Below, in pieces: positions 45,321 to 54,016 of a DNA stretch of 64,000 nucleotides. The position numbers and the translations under genes are program-made. The first letter of the stretch is position 1, and every line of letters starts with the position of its first letter. Below the pieces are notes generated by a model. It saw nothing but the letters and a program-made list of their open reading frames with translations, had not been told where the DNA came from and did no database searches. Source of the stretch: Methanolacinia petrolearia DSM 11571 (GTDB lineage Archaea; Halobacteriota; Methanomicrobia; Methanomicrobiales; Methanomicrobiaceae); the NCBI RefSeq assembly GCF_000147875.1, contig NC_014507.1, positions 1,612,001 through 1,676,000 of the forward strand, written 5' to 3'.

Positions 45321-45609
45321 AATTATAAATAGACACTTCCCAGATTTAAAGTTGTTAAGATGAATACACGGGATTGCCATATGTACAGGCAACATGACCT
45401 TACTTTGGTACAGGCCACCCATAAAACCTGTTTGTAAAGGATAGCAAAGCGGTTAGTACACCTCTTGCTATTGTTCTCCGGTTAATAAAGACAGGGCCTG
45501 GCCTAAAAATTACCCGCGTATGGCAGTTTGAAAAAAACGTTCATGTAAATAAACCACGCCTGAAAACTCTGCCGGAAAAAGAACGGCAAATTTGAAGAGG
45601 CGATAAGAA
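45321..45609 (+). promoter_or_regulatory. fwd promoter and possibly structured leader
   Basis: AATTATAAATAG at 45322-45333 fits a TATA box; transcription would start near 45355, leaving about 250 bases before the leader ORF and 330 before fwdD. The leader can form TTGCC/GGCAA (45374-45392), a nested structure with CCTGT/ACAGG (45427-45495) enclosing ATAGCAA/TTGCTAT (45441-45471), and TGCCG/CGGCA just before the ORF. This is predicted by eye. A regulatory role such as metal or cofactor sensing is only inferred. Confidence 0.5.
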
Positions 45610-45693
45610 ATGAAACCCTATGATCTGATTTCCGGGAAATTTAAGGCTATAGGCCGGATGAATATTCCCTCAAACGAGAGGTGTTGTTATTGA
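45610..45693 (+). CDS. 27-codon leader ORF coupled to fwdD
   Basis: ATG 45610 is preceded by GAAGAGGCG at good spacing. It encodes MKPYDLISGKFKAIGRMNIP followed by SNERCCY and TGA at 45691-45693. The stop overlaps the TTG start of fwdD (TTGA), and the fwdD ribosome-binding site lies inside the ORF. The adjacent cysteines at the end are notable. It may be an attenuator-like leader peptide or a small accessory protein. Confidence 0.5.
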   Translation: MKPYDLISGKFKAIGRMNIPSNERCCY

Positions 45694-46094
45694 CCGAAAA
45701 AATTGAACTAAACCTGATTACGGGCCGGACAATCCAGCAGGGCGTATCGATGGAAGGGGGAAAAGAGAAATCCGACTACCGGGACGCCTGCGGAATCCTG
45801 GAACTCGATCCGGTTGATCTGAAGAAGCTGGGGTTGTGGGAAGGCAGCCCCGTGCGTGTTACCAGTTCATACGGCTCGGTTGTTGTAAAAGTAGTCAAAA
45901 CGAAACAGGGCCCTCACCCCGGCCTCGGCTGGATCCCGATGGGACCTTGGGCAAACCGCCTGACCGATCCGAATACCTACTCAATGGGAATGCCCACCTT
46001 CAAAGGTATTCCTGTCGTAGTCGAATCCGCACCAAACGAAAAAGTCCTTCTCTCCCTTGAGGTTATTGAGCAGGGCCTCCTGGAGGATGATTAA
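45690..46094 (+). CDS. fwdD: Formylmethanofuran dehydrogenase subunit D
   Basis: A 134-residue subunit holding the molybdopterin-dinucleotide-binding beta-barrel domain (LNLITGRTIQQGVSMEGGKE; LGWIPMGPWANRLTDPNTYS). With FwdB it binds the pterin cofactor. I take TTG 45690 as start because GAGAGGTG precedes it by six bases; GTG 45681 would lie within that site. It heads the fwdDBAC operon and is translationally coupled to the leader ORF. Confidence 0.92.
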   Translation: MTEKIELNLITGRTIQQGVSMEGGKEKSDYRDACGILELDPVDLKKLGLWEGSPVRVTSSYGSVVVKVVKTKQGPHPGLGWIPMGPWANRLTDPNTYSMGMPTFKGIPVVVESAPNEKVLLSLEVIEQGLLEDD

Positions 46095-46096
46095 AC

Positions 46097-47416
46097 ATGC
46101 CGGTCAGAGTTACAGATGTAGTGTGCCCATTCTGCGGAACATTGTGCGACGATCTCGAATGCGATATCAGCGACGACGGCAAGAAGATCCTCGAGATCTA
46201 CAATGCATGCGCAATCGGTGCCGAGAAATTCATGCACTCCCAGTCCGATGACCGTCTTGTCCTCCCGAGGATGAGGCAGGAGGACGGGACCTGGAAGAAT
46301 GTCTCATATGAGGAGGCCGTAGAATATACCGCGCAAATGCTTTCAAATGCCGTAAAACCGCTTATGTACGGCTGGAGCTCAACCAACTGCGAAGCCCAGA
46401 GTATGGGTTCGAAGGTCGGAGAGCTCTGCGGTGCCCAGATGGATAATACGGCGACAGTCTGCCACGGATCTACTCTGATCGCAATCCAGGATGCCGGTGT
46501 TCCCACCTGCACTCTCGGAGAGATCAAGAACCGTGCGGATTTCATAATATTCTGGGGCTGCAATCCCGCCCACGCCCACCCGCGCCATATGTCACGCTAT
46601 TCGATCTTTCCACGCGGGTTCTTTACCGGAAAAGGGCACAAGGGAAGGACTTTCGTAGTAGTAGACCCCCGTCATACAGATACGGCGAGTCTTACGGATT
46701 ACCACCTCCCTGTAGAGCAGGGGCGGGATTACGAACTTTTAAGCGCACTACGTGTCGTTTTCCACGGCGAAGGCGACAGACTCCCTGAAGTTGTTGCAGG
46801 AATTCCAAAGGAGACCATAATCGAAGTCGGAGAAAAGATGAAGGCGGCCAGGTTCGGCTGCATATTCTTCGGCATGGGTGTGACCCAGTCGATCTCGAAG
46901 AACCACAACATCGACATGGCGATCAATGTCACACGCGACCTCAATGAATTTTCGAAATGGTCCATCATGCCGATGCGGGGCCACTACAACGTCACCGGCT
47001 CCGGAGAGGTGTGGGGATGGCAGTACGGCTATCCTTTCTGTATTGATCTTTCGAGAGGTTATGCACGCTATAATCCGGGCGAGTCCTCGTCCAACGATCT
47101 TATCGAGAGAGGCGAACTCGATGCGGTCTTCGTTCTCGGCAGCGATCCCGGCGCCCACTTCCCGTTCAGTGCCGTAAAGAAGATGAACAAACTGCCGTGC
47201 GTATGCGTAGACCCGCATATCACGCCGACGACCGTAGTCGCGGATCTCCACGTGCCTGTGGCATTTGTCGGTGTGGAAGTCGGAGGGTGTGCATACCGCA
47301 TGGACAGCGTTCCGATCGAGACGCACAAGGTCGTAGATCCGCCTGAAGGTGTTCTTACCGACGAGGAGTTCTTAGAAAAGGTCTACGAACGGATGAAAGA
47401 GATCAAGGGAGTGTGA
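46097..47416 (+). CDS. fwdB: Formylmethanofuran dehydrogenase subunit B
   Basis: A 439-residue catalytic Mo/W-pterin subunit that reduces CO2 to formate within the Fwd complex. The 4Fe-4S ligands are C10, C13, C17 and C38. The metal-ligand cysteine is C122 in TATVCHGST, so this is the Cys form. GRGHYNVTGSGE-type block near the middle (PMRGHYNVTGSG) contacts the cofactor. It starts two bases after fwdD and ends four before fwdA. Whether it uses tungsten or molybdenum cannot be told from sequence alone. Confidence 0.96.
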   Translation: MPVRVTDVVCPFCGTLCDDLECDISDDGKKILEIYNACAIGAEKFMHSQSDDRLVLPRMRQEDGTWKNVSYEEAVEYTAQMLSNAVKPLMYGWSSTNCEAQSMGSKVGELCGAQMDNTATVCHGSTLIAIQDAGVPTCTLGEIKNRADFIIFWGCNPAHAHPRHMSRYSIFPRGFFTGKGHKGRTFVVVDPRHTDTASLTDYHLPVEQGRDYELLSALRVVFHGEGDRLPEVVAGIPKETIIEVGEKMKAARFGCIFFGMGVTQSISKNHNIDMAINVTRDLNEFSKWSIMPMRGHYNVTGSGEVWGWQYGYPFCIDLSRGYARYNPGESSSNDLIERGELDAVFVLGSDPGAHFPFSAVKKMNKLPCVCVDPHITPTTVVADLHVPVAFVGVEVGGCAYRMDSVPIETHKVVDPPEGVLTDEEFLEKVYERMKEIKGV

Positions 47417-47420
47417 CCTG

Positions 47421-49139
47421 ATGGAATACATAGTCAAAAACGGTTTCGTCGTCGATCCTGTTCTCGGGGCAGACTGCGAAAAGATGGACATTGCGGTAAG
47501 GGACGGCAAAATCGTCGATGATGCCGGCCCGAACGCAAAGGTTATCGACGCGTCCGGAATGCTCGTCATGGCAGGCGGCGTGGATATCCATTCGCACAGT
47601 GCCGGCCCGAAGGTAAATGTGGGGCGGAACCTTCGTCCCGAGGACAAGGGAAATCATCCTGAGTTTACAAGGCCACGGTCAGGCGTTAAGAAGATGGAGG
47701 CAGGTTTTTCAGTACCTACCGCCTACTCGTCCGGCTACATATTTTCAAGGATGGGCTACGGTTTTGCGACCGAGGCCGCGATGCCCCCGCTCTATGCCAA
47801 GCACACCCATGAAGAGATGAGGGATACGCCGATCATCGACGAGGCGGCACTTCCGGTCTTCGGCAACAACTGGTTCGTCCTCGATTACCTGAAGAACCAC
47901 GAGATCGATAATACGGCAAGCTATATCGCATGGCTCCTGCGTGTGACAAAGGGATACGGCATAAAATGCGTAAATCCCGGCGGAACAGAGGCATGGGCAT
48001 GGGGAATGAACTGCATAACGCCGAAAGATCCCGTTCCTTTCTTCGATATCACGCCCGAAGAGATTATAAAAGGTCTTATCGAAGCGAACGAATACCTGAA
48101 ACTTCCCCACTCGATGCATCTTCACTCGAACTCGCTCGGGGAACCGGGCAATTACCAGATTACGATAGATTCGCTGAAATGCGCAGAAGGCATAAAACCA
48201 GCAGGCGATTTCAATCGTGACCAGGTCCTTCACCATACACATCTCCAGTTCCACTGTTACGGCGGGGATTCCTACTCGTCAAAGAGTTTCGAGTCGAGAT
48301 CGAGGGAAGTAATGGACTACATCAACAGCGTAGACAACATCACGTTCGATATAGGCCAGATAACACTGGACGAGACCACGACGATGACAGCCGATGGTCC
48401 GTTCGAATACCACCTCTCGCACATGAACCACCTGAAGTGGGTCAACAAGGATGTCGAGCTTGAGACAGCCGCAGGTGTAGTTCCGTTTATCTACAACCCG
48501 AATTCGTTCATCGGGGTCGCCCAGTGGGCTATCGGTCTTGAACTGGGTCTCCTTGCAAAGGACCCGATGAAGTGCTATGTTACGACGGATGCACCGAACG
48601 CCGGCCCGGTCCACCGCTACCCGCGTGTGATCAAATGGCTCATGAGCTCGAAGGCCCGCGACGATATCCTCGATGCATGCAAGTACGGCGAAAGCGTCCG
48701 CTCGCAGTGCTATATCGGCGAACTCTCGGACAGGGAGCTCACTCTTATGGATATCGCAAAGATGACCCGTACAGGTTCTGCAAAGGCGCTCGGTCTGTCA
48801 CACATGTTCGGATCTCTTAAGCCGGGCATGGAGGGCGACGTCTCGGTCTACCCGATCAACCCGGTGGAAGATCTCGGCGACCCTGACAAGATCGAGTACG
48901 CATTCGGAAATGCGAAGTACTTCATAAAGAGCGGCGAGCTGATAATCGACAACGGCGAGTTTGTCAGCAACGGAAACAAGCGGACATTCTGGGTGAGCCA
49001 CCCGATGCAGCTGACGGATCAGGTTGAACGCGACATATCCGAGCGTTTCAAGAAGTACTATACGGTCACGAGGAACAACTACGGGGTAAAGGAGCACCAC
49101 TACGTCCCGAACCCGTACGTGATCGAGGTAGGAGCCTGA
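47421..49139 (+). CDS. fwdA: Formylmethanofuran dehydrogenase subunit A
   Basis: A 572-residue amidohydrolase-fold subunit that condenses formate, passed through a tunnel from FwdB, with methanofuran. Zinc ligands are seen in DIHSHS (H57, H59), with further His residues in SMHLHSN and HHTHLQFHCYG and the Asp in TTDAPNAGP. Length and gene order match known fwdA. It is shared by both FwdDB pairs in this locus, because no second fwdA is present here. Confidence 0.96.
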   Translation: MEYIVKNGFVVDPVLGADCEKMDIAVRDGKIVDDAGPNAKVIDASGMLVMAGGVDIHSHSAGPKVNVGRNLRPEDKGNHPEFTRPRSGVKKMEAGFSVPTAYSSGYIFSRMGYGFATEAAMPPLYAKHTHEEMRDTPIIDEAALPVFGNNWFVLDYLKNHEIDNTASYIAWLLRVTKGYGIKCVNPGGTEAWAWGMNCITPKDPVPFFDITPEEIIKGLIEANEYLKLPHSMHLHSNSLGEPGNYQITIDSLKCAEGIKPAGDFNRDQVLHHTHLQFHCYGGDSYSSKSFESRSREVMDYINSVDNITFDIGQITLDETTTMTADGPFEYHLSHMNHLKWVNKDVELETAAGVVPFIYNPNSFIGVAQWAIGLELGLLAKDPMKCYVTTDAPNAGPVHRYPRVIKWLMSSKARDDILDACKYGESVRSQCYIGELSDRELTLMDIAKMTRTGSAKALGLSHMFGSLKPGMEGDVSVYPINPVEDLGDPDKIEYAFGNAKYFIKSGELIIDNGEFVSNGNKRTFWVSHPMQLTDQVERDISERFKKYYTVTRNNYGVKEHHYVPNPYVIEVGA

Positions 49140-49155
49140 AAAGAGGTGATTTGTG

Positions 49156-49959
49156 ATGAATACTGTTCAGGTAACAATGATAAAGGACCCGAAGCTCTAT
49201 ATCGAGGCCGAAAATATCGTTCCCGATATTTTTGCAGGCAAGACTCCCGAAGAGATCAGGGAGCTTCCGATATACGAGGGCAACCGGACTTATAAGCTCG
49301 GCGAGTATTTCGAGGTCACGGGCAAACCCGGTGAGACTGCAGCAGATACAAAGATCGAGGTCAGGGGCGAAAGTCTCGGCCGTGTGAAATGGATCGGCAG
49401 CAGGATGACGAGCGGAGAGGTGATTATCTTCGGGGATTCGGATATGTACACCGGGGCCTTCATGGAGGGCGGAAGGATCGAGGTTAAAGGAAATGTCGGT
49501 CACTTTACCGCTCTCGGCATGAAGAACGGGGAGATGATAATCGAAGGTAATGCCGGCAACTATCTCGGTGCCGCGTACCGCGGCGACTGGCGCGGCATGA
49601 TGGACGGCGTTATTCGTGTCGGCGGGAATGCAGGCTCGGATCTTGCAACGTATATGCGTGGAGGCGAGGTGGTGATCGGCGGAAATGTCGATGTCCACGT
49701 CGGCAACCACCAGGAAGGCGGCAGGATCGTTATAAAAGGAAATGCGAAGAGCAAGGTCGGCGGCCAGATGGTCCTGGGAGACATCTTCGTATTCGGAACG
49801 ATTGATCTGATGATGCCTGGATTTGCATATACCGAAGATGCCGAACTTGAGGTCGACGGAGCGAAAGAGACCTTTAAGGTCTATGAAGGAGACCTCGGGG
49901 AACGCCACCCGAAGAAGGGTGGAAAGACCATCTACGGGCACCTGTACGTAAAGGCCTGA
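49156..49959 (+). CDS. fwdC: Formylmethanofuran dehydrogenase subunit C
   Basis: A 267-residue subunit with the right-handed beta-helix formed by repeated GxxGxxxG-type turns (GNVGHFTALGMKNGEMIIEG, later GNAGSDLATYMRGGEVVIGG), like the C-terminal domain of glutamate synthase. It scaffolds the complex. ATG 49156 was chosen because AGAGGTGAT precedes it. Last gene of the first fwd block; 81 bases separate it from the second fwdD. Confidence 0.95.
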   Translation: MNTVQVTMIKDPKLYIEAENIVPDIFAGKTPEEIRELPIYEGNRTYKLGEYFEVTGKPGETAADTKIEVRGESLGRVKWIGSRMTSGEVIIFGDSDMYTGAFMEGGRIEVKGNVGHFTALGMKNGEMIIEGNAGNYLGAAYRGDWRGMMDGVIRVGGNAGSDLATYMRGGEVVIGGNVDVHVGNHQEGGRIVIKGNAKSKVGGQMVLGDIFVFGTIDLMMPGFAYTEDAELEVDGAKETFKVYEGDLGERHPKKGGKTIYGHLYVKA

Positions 49960-50040
49960 TTTTTGTAAATTTTGGATCTTGCGGAGATCATATAAATGAT
50001 TTCCGGGATCTCTTTTCCGGACCTGCCCGGGAGTAATTTT

Positions 50041-50424
50041 ATGAAGTACATAATGCTGACCGGAAGATCGATTAAGCAGGGTGAGAGCATAGAACAAAAA
50101 CTCTCGCAAAATTACAGCCGGATCACTTCGACATGTTTCATGAATCTTCTCGACATGGTTAACCTCGAAATAGAAGACGGGGAGAACATCAGGGCGATCT
50201 CGGATATCGGAGCTGTGGTTTTTCATGTCGCCGGGGATGAGGGACTGAAATCCGGGACGGTATTCATTCCGTACGGACCATACTGCAATATGCTGATCTC
50301 CGAGCTTACACATGGATCGGGAATGCCTGATTTCAAATCGTGTGAGATCGAAATCGAGCGTACAGACGAGAATGTTTTATCCGTAATCGATCTCCTCTCC
50401 GAAGCCGGAGGTAAGGAATTATGA
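50041..50424 (+). CDS. Formylmethanofuran dehydrogenase subunit D, second copy
   Basis: A 127-residue FwdD/FmdD-like protein (YIMLTGRSIKQGESIEQKLS; TVFIPYGPYCNMLISELTHG). ATG 50041 has GGGAG eight bases upstream. It differs strongly from the first fwdD, so it belongs to a distinct isoform and is not a recent duplicate. The stop overlaps the next start as ATGA. The pair of D and B genes without A and C suggests the second isoform shares the first block's FwdA and FwdC. Confidence 0.9.
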   Translation: MKYIMLTGRSIKQGESIEQKLSQNYSRITSTCFMNLLDMVNLEIEDGENIRAISDIGAVVFHVAGDEGLKSGTVFIPYGPYCNMLISELTHGSGMPDFKSCEIEIERTDENVLSVIDLLSEAGGKEL

Positions 50425-51701
50425 AAACTACTGCGAATGCGACATGCCCCTTTTGCGGATGCCTCTGCGACGACCTCTCGGTCACTATCGAAGATAACAG
50501 GATTATCGCCGTCGACAACGGCTGTGCCCTTGCCAATGCAAAGTTTTTCGATGATAAAAGGCTCCAGCACCCGGTGATCCGTGAAAACAACCGGTTGAGA
50601 GAGTCATCATACGAGGAAGCAATAAAGATTTCAGCGGATCTGCTGAAAAATGCCGACAGACCTCTCTTCTTCGGCTGGAGCGGAACACAGGTCGAAGCAC
50701 AGTGCGCCGGGGTAAATCTTTGCGAAGTCCTCGGGGGAGTTATCGACAATACTTCTTCGATATGCCACGGGCCGTCCATTCTTGCGATACAGGAGGTAGG
50801 ACACCCCGGCTGTACGCTCGGGCAGGTGAAGAACAGGGCCGACCTCGTAATTTACTGGGGCTGCAATCCGTCGGAATCGCACCCGAGACATTTAAGCAAA
50901 TATACAACTTATGCATCGGGTTTTTTCGTGAAAAACGCCCACAGGGAGAGAAAACTGATCGTAGTGGATGTGAGAAAGACCGAATCGGCGGATCTCGCAG
51001 ACGAATTCGTACAGATTAATCCCGGCGGGGACTATGCCGTTTTGTCCGCACTCAGGGCGATAGTCCGCGGCAGATCGGATTTCATCCCGGAAACCGTTTC
51101 CGGAGTTCCGAAAGCCCAGCTAATAAGAATTGTCGATATCTGCAAAGATGCAAAATTCGGGGCAATTTTCTTCGGGCTCGGGCTGACGATGTCAGAAAAC
51201 AAATATAAAAACGTCCGGAATGCGATCGAACTGACGCGTGAACTCTCGCGGCACACCAAATTTACGATAACTCCCATGAGAGGACACTGGAATGTCTATG
51301 GTGCAAATGAAGCGTTTACATGGCTGACAGGGTATCCTTATGCCGTCGATTTTGCACGGGGAACCGCCTATTATAATCCCGGCGAGACGAGTGCCGTCGA
51401 TATTCTTGCAAGAAGGGAATGCGACGTCATGTTTGTCATCGGGAGCGATCCGGGTGCTCATCTCCCGAGAAAGTGCCTGGAATATATGTCGAAGATTCCC
51501 GTCATCCTGGTAGATCCGCACATAAACTGCACATCCGTCTTCGCCGACGTCCAGATTCCCGTGGCGATTGCAGGAATCGAGACGAGCGGGACCGCCTATC
51601 GTATGGACGGAGTTCCTCTTATGACGAAAAAACTGATTGAGACTGATTTTCCTACTGATACGGAGATAATAAACAGGATTCACGAAATTGTTGTGGGCTG
51701 A
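50421..51701 (+). CDS. Formylmethanofuran dehydrogenase subunit B, second copy
   Basis: A 426-residue FwdB/FmdB paralogue. The 4Fe-4S ligands are C9, C12, C16 and C35, and the metal-ligand cysteine is C115 in SSICHGPS. PMRGHWNVYGANE corresponds to PMRGHYNVTGSGE of the first copy. Extensive divergence across the whole length fits separate W- and Mo-isoenzymes, as in other methanogens with fwd and fmd sets; which is which cannot be decided here. Confidence 0.93.
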   Translation: MKTTANATCPFCGCLCDDLSVTIEDNRIIAVDNGCALANAKFFDDKRLQHPVIRENNRLRESSYEEAIKISADLLKNADRPLFFGWSGTQVEAQCAGVNLCEVLGGVIDNTSSICHGPSILAIQEVGHPGCTLGQVKNRADLVIYWGCNPSESHPRHLSKYTTYASGFFVKNAHRERKLIVVDVRKTESADLADEFVQINPGGDYAVLSALRAIVRGRSDFIPETVSGVPKAQLIRIVDICKDAKFGAIFFGLGLTMSENKYKNVRNAIELTRELSRHTKFTITPMRGHWNVYGANEAFTWLTGYPYAVDFARGTAYYNPGETSAVDILARRECDVMFVIGSDPGAHLPRKCLEYMSKIPVILVDPHINCTSVFADVQIPVAIAGIETSGTAYRMDGVPLMTKKLIETDFPTDTEIINRIHEIVVG

Positions 51702-51857
51702 TTATCTCTCCATCAGGCGCATCGTTGACAACCACTCGCCGCGGGCCTGCCAGATAATTTTTTTACAACGCTTTCATTAATTTCCACTGCAATTCTGAAA
51801 TTCAGTAGAGAATAAAATATTTTAAAATAAGGTTTTGTTGTCTGCATCTCTTTCTTC

Positions 51858-52138
51858 GGCAACCCCTCGCCGCGTGCCACTCCGCTGGCCCGCGGATCGG
51901 CCCCGACCTCGGGGCCTCTCTATCATGATAAGCCACTCAGGGGATAGACGAGTATCCCCAGAGCGGCGAAACGCGGTAAATCCATAGCGTGTAAAAAGGA
52001 CGTCGCAAATCAATCTTACTTCAACAGCTTAGGGGACCCTCGCTGGTCCCCTGAGCGTGCAATGAGAGAACTATCTTAAGGCAAGGCCCCGAGGCCGGGG
52101 CCGTCCGGCGGTCTTTGGCCGCCGGTGCCGGGGTTGCC
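51858..52138 (+). repeat. Structured non-coding element, copy B
   Basis: 281 bases with perfect terminal inverted repeats GGCAACCCC (51858-51866) and GGGGTTGCC (52130-52138). The hairpins follow copy A in order: H1 CCGCGTGCC/GGCCCGCGG with one mismatch, H2 GGCCCCGA/TCGGGGCC, H3 with a GGGGATA/TATCCCC core, H4 GGGGACC/GGTCCCC, H5 GGCCCC/GGGGCC, H6 CCGGCGG/CCGCCGG. The left flank 51834-51857 (ending TCTTTCTTC) is shared with copy C. It lies between the second fwdB and the moeA genes. The surrounding gap 51702-52162 holds nothing else. Confidence 0.88.
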
Positions 52139-52162
52139 AAAATAAATTATGAAATAAAAAAA

Positions 52163-54016
52163 TCAAACATATCTCAGAACGCCGGTATATTCCGTGATAT
52201 AACCCCCGATCCCTTTAAGAATGTCCTTAAAGGCCTGGGAGCGGATGGCGTCGCAGACGATCTTCGTTCTCTCGTCTTCGAGTGTTTTGGCATACATCGC
52301 AAGTTCGTACTTCTCGGTCGCGACAGGCACGAACTTCAGGCCATGTATGTTTGCAGCACTCAGGGTGCACATCCCCGCCTCGGCATCGCCGTTCTTTATC
52401 GCGAGCGCTACATCGAGATGGGTGTTCATCTCGCGTTCGTATCCGCTGATCTTCGAACTGTCCATTCCCTTTTGCCCGAGCATGTAGTCGAGAAGGACCC
52501 GTGTTCCCGATCCCCTCTGGCGGTTGACATACGTATGCTCCTCAAGTTCCTCGAACCTGATCCCGTCCTTCGAGGCGATCCCCTGCTGCCTGTCGGCTAC
52601 GCAGATGAGAACCAGATCTTCGCCCGGCAGATATTTTCTCAGGTATTGCGTGTTGTAGTCGCCATCGGGGGAGAGGAGATGGGTTGGTGCGGCGTGGCAC
52701 ATGTGCCTCTTCAGTGCAAGAATTCCTCCCATGCTCCCGACATGGCAGGAGTACACGTTTGTCCCTTTTACTGCCGCCATATCGGCAACGTAATCCAGGC
52801 AGGGGTCGTGGCTTCCGGTGATCAGGAACGCACTGTCGATCAGGTGTTTATCTGCAAGAAGAGTGATCTCCGATCTTTCGCCTGTTTCGATCCCTTCGGA
52901 CCGGGAAGAAATCTTCATATATGCGTTCGCCCGGACGGCGCTCATCTGGACGCCCGCTCCCCTCGACTGGGGAACCGCGACGTACCTCCCGTCGATATCC
53001 GCAGCCGAGAGAAGGACGAACTCTTCGGTCCCCGACGGGGAAGGTAATGCCTGTGCAATTTCGGCGTTTAATGTCACCGCCTCGGGGGGGTGCAGGCCGT
53101 AATATCCGAGAAGCGGCCATACCAGTTCCCTCATTATTGTCCACGAGGCAAGGGGGTAACCGGGGAGACCAATCACCGGTTTATCACCGATCTTCCCGAT
53201 AATTGCAGGTTTTGCAGGTTTGATCGATATCCCGTGAACGAGAACTTCGCCGAGCTTCGAGATCACCTGGGCGGTAAAGTCCTTTGTCCCGGCGGAAGAG
53301 CCTGCGGATACAAGGAGAAAGTCGTTTTCACGGATTCCGGTTTCAATGGCGTCCATTATATTCTCGCTGTCGTCCCTGACGATCCCGTATCTCTTACAGT
53401 CGGCACCGGCCTCCCGGAGCATCGCCGCCGCCATATGCGAGTTGCTCTCTATTGCGCATCCTGCCTTCAGCGGTTCGCCGCACCCGGTCAGTTCAGATCC
53501 CGTTGGAATGATTCCCGCCCTTACTTCGATAGTTTCTACTTCCTCCAGACCATAGGCGACAAGTGCCCCGATGTCTGCCGGCCTGATCCTGTGAAGCGAA
53601 GGAAGTATCATCTCGTACTCCCCGATATCCTCCCCGGCCGGCCGGACATTCTGCCATTTTGCAGCGGCTTTGCGTATTACATATCCGTCCTTTTCCTCCC
53701 TCACATCCTCGATCATGATTACCGCATCATAACCGGGAGGAACAATATTTCCGGTGTTAATCCGTACTGAATCGGTGATCTTCACCGGTCTCTGTTCCGA
53801 TGCACCCCTGGTGTCCGCAGTCTTTACGGCTATGCCGTCCATTGCGCTGAGGTGCGTCATAGGGATCGAGTACCTGGAGAATATCGGTCCGGCAGTGACT
53901 CTGCCAAGAGAACTGGTAACCGGAACTGTTTTTGTCCGGGGTTTGAGCTCGAACTCTTCCCTGATTATCTTCTTTGCATCTTCGAGGGACGTCAGGTCGA
54001 GATATCTTTTTACCAT
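52163..54016 (-). CDS. MoeA-type protein fused to substrate-binding-like domain
   Basis: A 617-residue protein. Residues 1-400 are MoeA, which inserts molybdate or tungstate into adenylylated molybdopterin: DGIAVKTADTRG, GIIPTGSELT, SAGSSAGTKDF, VIGLPGYPLAS. Residues about 410-617 resemble a periplasmic binding-protein fold used in LysR/ModE-like sensing (HLIDSAFLITGSHDPCLDYV, ADRQQGIASKDG, GDAEAGMCTLSAANIHGLKF). This fusion is known in archaea and bacteria. It follows the other moeA and its start lies within the 3' end of that frame. Confidence 0.92.
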   Translation of the reverse strand: MVKRYLDLTSLEDAKKIIREEFELKPRTKTVPVTSSLGRVTAGPIFSRYSIPMTHLSAMDGIAVKTADTRGASEQRPVKITDSVRINTGNIVPPGYDAVIMIEDVREEKDGYVIRKAAAKWQNVRPAGEDIGEYEMILPSLHRIRPADIGALVAYGLEEVETIEVRAGIIPTGSELTGCGEPLKAGCAIESNSHMAAAMLREAGADCKRYGIVRDDSENIMDAIETGIRENDFLLVSAGSSAGTKDFTAQVISKLGEVLVHGISIKPAKPAIIGKIGDKPVIGLPGYPLASWTIMRELVWPLLGYYGLHPPEAVTLNAEIAQALPSPSGTEEFVLLSAADIDGRYVAVPQSRGAGVQMSAVRANAYMKISSRSEGIETGERSEITLLADKHLIDSAFLITGSHDPCLDYVADMAAVKGTNVYSCHVGSMGGILALKRHMCHAAPTHLLSPDGDYNTQYLRKYLPGEDLVLICVADRQQGIASKDGIRFEELEEHTYVNRQRGSGTRVLLDYMLGQKGMDSSKISGYEREMNTHLDVALAIKNGDAEAGMCTLSAANIHGLKFVPVATEKYELAMYAKTLEDERTKIVCDAIRSQAFKDILKGIGGYITEYTGVLRYV

